From contig JAXDJX010000019.1 of the NCBI GenBank assembly GCA_034667405.1, positions 1-64,000 of the forward strand: a stretch of 64,000 nucleotides of DNA, written 5' to 3'. This DNA comes from JANXVR01 sp034667405. GTDB lineage: Bacteria > Actinomycetota > UBA4738 > HRBIN12. Below the pieces are notes generated by a model. It saw only the letters and a program-made list of their open reading frames with translations. It was not told the origin of the DNA and made no database searches. The translations under genes were made by a program, and so were the position numbers. Shown piece by piece: positions 59,232-64,000 of the stretch (position 1 is the first letter of the stretch; each line of letters begins with the position of its first letter).

Positions 59232-60575
59232 CTAGGCGAAGACCGCGGCGGGAGCAGGGACCACGCGGCCGCGCAAGTGATGTGCCGCCGTATCAACGAC
59301 CTCCGCCCAGACGAACGTCCCAGGATCCAGCGGCTCCGGAAGATGCACGATGCGGTTGGTGCGCGTCCGCGATTGCGTCGATAGACCCTTGCGGTCTCCT
59401 CCCTCGACCAGCACCTCGACGATGGATCCGAGCTGCGCTGCGGACGCCTCCTCCGAGATCGCGGTCTGAAGTTCCAGGAGACGGTCGAACCGCTCCTGAA
59501 CGATCTCCTTGGGGATCTGGTCGTCGAAGTTGGCGGCCCGCGTGCCGGGGCGTGGGGAGTATTGGAACATGAAGGCACTGTCGAACCGGGCTGTTCGGAC
59601 GGTCTCCAAGGTCTCGGCGAAGTCGGCCTCGGTCTCCCCCGGGAATCCCACGATGACATCGGTTGAGACGGCGACGTGGGGAATGGCCGCGCGGATGGCA
59701 TCGAGCCAGCCCAGGTACCGCTCGCGTCGGTAGGACCGTTGCATGGCCTTGAGGACGCGATCCGACCCCGACTGAAGCGGGAAATGGATGTGTTCACAGA
59801 CGTTCTCGCATCCCGCCATGGCGTCGATCACATCTGGTGTGAAGTCGTGCGGGTGCGGACTCGTGAACCTGATCCTTCGGATCCCCTCGACGTTGTTGAC
59901 CTCCCGCAGCAGCGTGGCGAACAGGGGCTTGTTGGGCGAGTCGGGGACGGTCACATCTCGGCCGAACGTGTTGACGTTCTGACCCAGCAGGGTCACCTCG
60001 ACGACGCCCTTGGAAACGAGCCCCTGCACCTCGGCCAAGATGTCCCCGATGCCCCGTGACCGCTGCGGACCTCGGACGAACGGCACGATGCAGAACGTGC
60101 AGGCGTTGTCACAACCCGGCGCGATGGATACCCAAGCTCTGAAGCTATCCTGCCGAACCGCCGGCAGGGCACTGGGGAACAGTTCCGTGTAGTCCCTCAC
60201 GTCCATCTGTGGACCGTCCTCTTCCGCTGCTCTAAGGAGGTCCATGAGGCGGGGCAGCGCGTGGGTCCCGATCACGACGTCTACCCACGGCGCCCGTTCC
60301 TGGATCAGACCTTGATCCTTCTGCGCGAGACAACCGGCGACGACGATCCGCAGCGAGGGGTTCTCTTCCTTGAGCGGCTTGAGATGCCCCAGGTTGCCGT
60401 AGAGCTTGTTGTCCGCGTTCTCGCGGATGGCGCACGTGTTCAACACGATGACCTGTGCCTGCGAGGCATCCCGCGTCGGCGCCATCCCCTCGGCCACGAG
60501 GACGCCGGCGATGCGCTCGGAATCGTGCTCATTCATCTGGCACCCGAAGGTGCGGATCAGGTACTTCGGCTCCAT
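59232..60575 (-). CDS. miaB: tRNA-2-methylthio-N6-dimethylallyladenosine synthase MiaB
   Basis: 447 residues. N-terminal UPF0004 domain with three Cys (TFGCQMN, NTCAIR, GCLAQ) for the auxiliary FeS cluster, radical-SAM motif CDNACTFC, and a C-terminal TRAM domain. It methylthiolates the MiaA product. Runs 8 nt into the miaA start region. Confidence 0.96.
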   Translation of the reverse strand: MEPKYLIRTFGCQMNEHDSERIAGVLVAEGMAPTRDASQAQVIVLNTCAIRENADNKLYGNLGHLKPLKEENPSLRIVVAGCLAQKDQGLIQERAPWVDVVIGTHALPRLMDLLRAAEEDGPQMDVRDYTELFPSALPAVRQDSFRAWVSIAPGCDNACTFCIVPFVRGPQRSRGIGDILAEVQGLVSKGVVEVTLLGQNVNTFGRDVTVPDSPNKPLFATLLREVNNVEGIRRIRFTSPHPHDFTPDVIDAMAGCENVCEHIHFPLQSGSDRVLKAMQRSYRRERYLGWLDAIRAAIPHVAVSTDVIVGFPGETEADFAETLETVRTARFDSAFMFQYSPRPGTRAANFDDQIPKEIVQERFDRLLELQTAISEEASAAQLGSIVEVLVEGGDRKGLSTQSRTRTNRIVHLPEPLDPGTFVWAEVVDTAAHHLRGRVVPAPAAVFA

Positions 60576-60605
60576 GGCGTCGAGGCTACTACCTGCGTGG
60601 ATGCG

Positions 60606-62138
60606 TTACTTCGCGTACTCGATGGCCCGTGATTCCCTTACCACGGTGATCCGGATCTGGCCGGGATACTGCAGTTCCTCCTCCACCTGCTTGGCGATGT
60701 CACGGGCGATGACCTGCGCCTGCATGTCGTCGACCTCCTGCGGCAGCACCATGACGCGCACCTCTCGGCCCGCCTGCATCGCGAAGACCTTCTCGACGCC
60801 TGGTTGCGCCGTGCAGATCTCCTCCAGGCGCTCCAACCGCTTCACGTAGGTCTCCAGCGATTCCCGTCGTGCTCCCGGGCGGCCACCGCTGATCCCATCG
60901 GCGATCTGGGCAAGCACCGCGTCGACGGAGTGCTGCTCGACCTCACCGTGGTGAGACTCGATGCAGTGGACGACCTCGGGGCTCTCTCCCAACCGGCGCG
61001 CGATCTCTGCCCCGATGATCGCGTGAGAGCCCTCGACCTCGTGCGTGACGGCTTTCCCGATGTCGTGAAGGAAGGCTCCACGTTTGGCGATCGTTGCGTC
61101 CAGTCCGATCTCGGCGGCGATGGCGCTCGCGATGTGGGCCGACTCGACCAGGTGCCGGAGCACGTTCTGACCGTAGGAGGTCCGATACTGGAGTTGTCCC
61201 AAGAGCTTGATGATGTCGGGGTGGATGTCGGGGATACCGACTTCGGCCACCGCATCCTCGCCCGCCCGCCTGATCCGATCCTCGATATCCCGCATCGAGC
61301 GTTCGTGCAGTTCTTCGATGCGGGCGGGATGGATCCGCCCGTCTGCGACGAGCTTCTCCAACGTCATGCGGGCCGCCTCGCGTCGAACCGGGTCGAACGA
61401 GCTGAGAACGACGGCTTCGGGCGTGTCGTCGATGATGATGTTGACCCCCGTGGTTGCCTCGAAGGCGCGGATGTTGCGCCCTTCCCGGCCGATGATGCGA
61501 CCCTTCATGTCCTCACTGGGCAGGGCGAACACGCTCACGGTGGATTCCGCGGTCTGTTCCGAGGCGACGCGCTGGATGGCGATGGTCACGATCTTTCGCG
61601 CTCGCTCCTCACCCTCTTCCCGGGCACGTTGCTCGATCTCCCGGACCTGGCTCATCGCGTGGCGTTTCGCATCCTCCAGGATCTGTGCCATGAGGACCTC
61701 GCGACCCTCGCTCGAGGTCATCCCCGCGATCTTCTCCAACTGGGCCCTGTGGAGATCGGTGGCCCGTTCCAATTGCTCGCGGACGTAGGTCAGCCGCTCT
61801 TCCCGCTCGTCGAGTTCTGCTACGCGCGTGGCGACGGCGGCGTTCTTGGAACGGATGTCCTCCTCCGAGTCCGTGATCCGGCGCTCGATCCGCGCGATCT
61901 CGTCGCGCCGGGCCCGGACGTCCTCCTCAGCCTCCCGACGGATCGCGGTGGCTTCCTGCTTGGCGCCGTCCACTGCCTGTTTGAGGCTCTGCGCGGCTTC
62001 CTGTTGGGCTTCAAGCAGCGCCTTCTGCGCTTGGGATTCGATGCTGTGGGCGTTGGAGGCGGCGATGGTCTTGCGGTAAAGGAATCCGGCGACGGCGCCC
62101 ACCGCGAGGGCGCCGATGGCGATGACGACTTGAGGCAT
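60606..62138 (-). CDS. rny: Ribonuclease Y
   Basis: 510 residues. One N-terminal membrane helix (about 3-19), a long coiled coil (about 25-190), a KH domain (GREGRNIRAFEATTGVNIIIDDTPE), an HD domain (FLHDIGKAVTHE) and a C-terminal domain. It starts decay of many mRNAs at the membrane. The ribosome site GGGGAGA is predicted to pair with an upstream TCTCCCC. RNase Y is not typical of Mycobacterium or Streptomyces, which supports a different class. Confidence 0.96.
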   Translation of the reverse strand: MPQVVIAIGALAVGAVAGFLYRKTIAASNAHSIESQAQKALLEAQQEAAQSLKQAVDGAKQEATAIRREAEEDVRARRDEIARIERRITDSEEDIRSKNAAVATRVAELDEREERLTYVREQLERATDLHRAQLEKIAGMTSSEGREVLMAQILEDAKRHAMSQVREIEQRAREEGEERARKIVTIAIQRVASEQTAESTVSVFALPSEDMKGRIIGREGRNIRAFEATTGVNIIIDDTPEAVVLSSFDPVRREAARMTLEKLVADGRIHPARIEELHERSMRDIEDRIRRAGEDAVAEVGIPDIHPDIIKLLGQLQYRTSYGQNVLRHLVESAHIASAIAAEIGLDATIAKRGAFLHDIGKAVTHEVEGSHAIIGAEIARRLGESPEVVHCIESHHGEVEQHSVDAVLAQIADGISGGRPGARRESLETYVKRLERLEEICTAQPGVEKVFAMQAGREVRVMVLPQEVDDMQAQVIARDIAKQVEEELQYPGQIRITVVRESRAIEYAK

Positions 62139-62142
62139 GGTG

Positions 62143-62166
62143 TCTCCCCTTATCCCTATGGGGAGA
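62143..62166 (-). promoter_or_regulatory. Hairpin covering the rny ribosome binding site
   Basis: On the minus strand TCTCCCC, a 10-nt loop and GGGGAGA form a perfect 7-bp stem ending 4 nt before the ATG. The SD is inside the 3' arm, so translation could be limited unless the stem is opened. The rest of the 62139-62362 gap between recX and rny holds no convincing gene. Confidence 0.5.
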
Positions 62167-62362
62167 GGACCCTTCCGGGCCGGCGCGATGGCGGGGTTCG
62201 GGAACTACGGGGCGCCGCGGACTATCGCGAGCTCCGTTCTGTCGAACGTGTAGGTGTCAGTTCCGGTCACAGGGCCTCTGGCGTCGGTTAGGTAAGTGGT
62301 TCTCTCGTGGCCTGCGATGCTACGGCCGCCGAACCCGTCCGGCAAGACGCAACAGGCGCAGA

Positions 62363-62857
62363 TCACGGCTCCTGATCGGCTCCCTGCAGGTCAAGTGCCC
62401 TGCGAGCGGCGCTGCGTGCGATCTGGGGCCCGTATCCCCGTCGGGCCAGGAGTCCCACCAGCCGCGCGTAGGCCTTCTCCGGGGGGAGCGCCCCCATCCG
62501 CACGGCTTTCGACGCAGCGAGCTCGAATGCACGCTCCTCGTCATCCACGGCCACCCCTTCGAGCACCTCGTCCGCCACGGAGCGAGAGACACCCTTGGCG
62601 GCCAGGGCGCTCGCCACCGCACGAGAACCGGACTTCCTATTTTCCAGATGATGAGCGGCGAGTTGCTGGGCGAACGAGAGATCGTCGATGAGGCCGACGC
62701 CCTCAAGCCGGCCGAGCACATCCGCCACCTCTCGGCGTTCGAAGCCGGCGGCGGAGAGGCGTCGTTCGAGCTCCTGACGGCTGCGTGGGCGCACCGCCAG
62801 GAGCCCGAGCGCGCGCTCGCGGCAATCCTTGGGATTCTTGGCCTGGCCCCGAGGCAC
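62363..62857 (-). CDS. recX: Regulatory protein RecX
   Basis: 164 residues. Three helical RecX repeats are visible (RALGLLAVRPRSRQELERRL, DDLSFAQQLAAHHLENRKSGSRAVASALAAKGV, AYARLVGLLARRGYGPQIARSA). It modulates RecA filaments. Directly after recA with 6 nt between, as usual. Confidence 0.93.
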   Translation of the reverse strand: MPRGQAKNPKDCRERALGLLAVRPRSRQELERRLSAAGFERREVADVLGRLEGVGLIDDLSFAQQLAAHHLENRKSGSRAVASALAAKGVSRSVADEVLEGVAVDDEERAFELAASKAVRMGALPPEKAYARLVGLLARRGYGPQIARSAARRALDLQGADQEP

Positions 62858-62863
62858 GGCCGA

Positions 62864-63958
62864 TCAGGCCTCGGCGTCGGCTTTCGCCTTCGCTCTCCCG
62901 CTGGGCGGGGCGGCGTCTTCCAGGACGGCATCCGGGATGATCTCGATGGGCTTGTCGGCGTCTTCGCCGAATGACGTGAGTCCGACGGCTTCACGGATCT
63001 TGCGCTCGATCTCGTCTCGGATCTCCAGATGTTCACCCAAGAACTGGCGCGCGTTCTCCCGGCCTTGGCCGAGCTGTTCGCCTTCGTAGGTGAACCAGGC
63101 TCCCGCCTTCTTCACGATCTCGAGGTCGACACCCACGTCGATAAGCGCGCCCTCCTTCGAGATGCCCTTGCCGTACATGATGTCGAACTCGCACTGACGG
63201 AACGGCGGCGCGACCTTGTTCTTCACGACCTTCACCCGGGTGCGGGAACCGACGACTTCCTGGCCGTCCTTCAGGTTCTCGATCTTGCGAACGTCAAGAC
63301 GGACGGACGAGTAGAACTTCAATGCCCGTCCACCCGGCGTGGTTTCCGGGCTGCCGAACATGACGCCGATCTTCTCGCGGAGCTGGTTGATGAAGATGGC
63401 CGTGGTGTCGAACCGGCTGAGGGATCCGTTCAGCTTCCGCATGGCCTGGGACATGAGTCGGGCCTGCAGACCTACGTGCGTGTCGCCCATCTCCCCTTCG
63501 ATCTCCGCTCGAGGGGTGAGGGCGGCGACGGAGTCAACGACCACGACCGCCAGGGCTGCGGATCGAACGAGCATGTCGGCGATCTCGAGCGCCTGCTCCC
63601 CGGAGTCGGGCTGAGAGACGAGGAGTTCGTCGATATTCACGCCGAGGGCACGCGCGTAGGTGGGGTCGAGTGCGTGTTCGGCATCGATGAACGCGGCGAT
63701 ACCTCCGGCCCGCTGGGCCTCCGCGATGATGTGGAGACACACCGTGGTCTTCCCGGATCCCTCCGGGCCGAACACCTCAACGATGCGGCCGCGCGGGATG
63801 CCCCCGATGCCGAGCGCGAGGTCGAGAGACATCGACCCCGTAGGGATCACGCCCATCTCGACGTTCATCGGGTGCTCACCGAGCTTCATGACGGCGCCCT
63901 TGCCGAACTGCTTCTCGATCTGCTGGAGCGTCACGTCCAGCATCTTGTCCCGGTCCAC
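62864..63958 (-). CDS. recA: Recombinase RecA
   Basis: 364 residues, GTG start with AGGAGG 5 nt upstream. Walker A GPEGSGKTT (64-72), Walker B VVVVDSVAAL, loop L1/L2 regions (EIEGEMGDTHVGLQARLMSQ, FINQLREKIGVMFGSPETTPGG) and an Ala/Lys-rich tail. There is no intein. It catalyses strand exchange and LexA cleavage. Only 42 nt upstream are in the window, and no SOS box is seen there. Confidence 0.98.
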   Translation of the reverse strand: MDRDKMLDVTLQQIEKQFGKGAVMKLGEHPMNVEMGVIPTGSMSLDLALGIGGIPRGRIVEVFGPEGSGKTTVCLHIIAEAQRAGGIAAFIDAEHALDPTYARALGVNIDELLVSQPDSGEQALEIADMLVRSAALAVVVVDSVAALTPRAEIEGEMGDTHVGLQARLMSQAMRKLNGSLSRFDTTAIFINQLREKIGVMFGSPETTPGGRALKFYSSVRLDVRKIENLKDGQEVVGSRTRVKVVKNKVAPPFRQCEFDIMYGKGISKEGALIDVGVDLEIVKKAGAWFTYEGEQLGQGRENARQFLGEHLEIRDEIERKIREAVGLTSFGEDADKPIEIIPDAVLEDAAPPSGRAKAKADAEA

Positions 63959-64000
63959 GCGGTCCTCCTTCTTCCGTTGACGCTTCCCGGGGAGAGGCCG

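Noticed and set aside
62209..62355. Minus-strand frame of about 48 codons before rny (ending ELAIVRGAP)
   Set aside because: Contains several codons that are rare in the neighbouring genes (AGA, ATA, CTA), has no SD and no recognisable motif.
62864..63958. RecA intein, known from Mycobacterium
   Set aside because: The protein is 364 residues with all RecA motifs continuous, so no intein is present.
63959..64000. SOS box upstream of recA
   Set aside because: Only 42 nt are available and no CGAAC-N4-GTTCG is present; the promoter probably lies outside the window.
1..64000. CRISPR arrays, insertion sequences, prophage or integrase genes
   Set aside because: No regular spaced repeats, transposase, integrase or phage structural gene was seen on either strand.

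Overview
This 64 kb window looks like a chromosome segment from a high-GC, probably uncultured and deep-branching member of the Actinomycetota. The main evidence is gene order. From memory of the Mycobacterium tuberculosis map, the run aroE-mltG-ruvX-alaS-rarA-aspS-hisS-(MBL hydrolase)-rel-apt-secF-secD-yajC-ruvB-ruvA-ruvC-yebC-pdxT-pdxS-pimA-acyltransferase-pgsA-HIT-thrS matches Rv2552c to Rv2614c. The run dut-nrdR-LysM-lexA-hflX-dapF-miaA-miaB-recX-recA matches Rv2697c to Rv2737c. Phosphatidylinositol mannoside genes, a succinylase-type dap set, probable F420-dependent PPOX enzymes and a divergent lexA/LysM pair also fit this phylum. A type IV pilus operon and an RNase Y gene suggest a lineage outside the classical Actinomycetia; the exact class cannot be read from the sequence.

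Layout. 1-5.1 kb: end of a type IV pilus operon, read right to left (Roadblock-like protein, pilB, pilT, pilC, then a prepilin cut by the window edge). 5.2-38.2 kb: a long minus-strand run of housekeeping genes for shikimate synthesis, peptidoglycan processing, tRNA charging, Holliday-junction processing, protein export, ppGpp metabolism, PLP synthesis and PIM lipid synthesis. It is interrupted only by a plus-strand EF-G-like gene between the HIT and pgsA-like genes. 38.2-41.5 kb: a MacB/FtsX-type ABC transporter. 41.5-46.5 kb: an accessory stretch of small envelope or secreted proteins (DUF2330 protein, cupredoxin, unknowns) bracketed by tRNA-Val(CAC) on one side and tRNA-Val(GAC), tRNA-Cys and tRNA-Gly on the other. 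46.5-52 kb: nucleotide-pool and SOS genes (dut, nrdJ, nrdR, LysM protein, lexA). 52-64 kb: SIS-domain protein, hflX, dapD/dapC/dapE/dapF, miaA, miaB, rny, recX and recA.

Many genes are coupled by ATGA, GTGA or TGATG overlaps, so long co-transcribed blocks are likely. GTG and TTG starts are common, and several are supported by strong Shine-Dalgarno sequences.

No CRISPR array, phage, IS element or obviously new multi-gene system was found. The most unusual items are: (a) SecD carries an insertion of about 275 residues in its periplasmic region, built from five 35-residue units that each hold one Cys pair; (b) the nrdJ leader holds three DnaA-box-like sequences at exact 11-bp spacing next to an NrdR-box-like palindrome; (c) three SOS boxes lie between lexA and a LysM gene that may be leaderless; (d) the pgsA-like gene of the PIM cluster lacks half of its catalytic signature; (e) a Roadblock-like protein precedes pilB.
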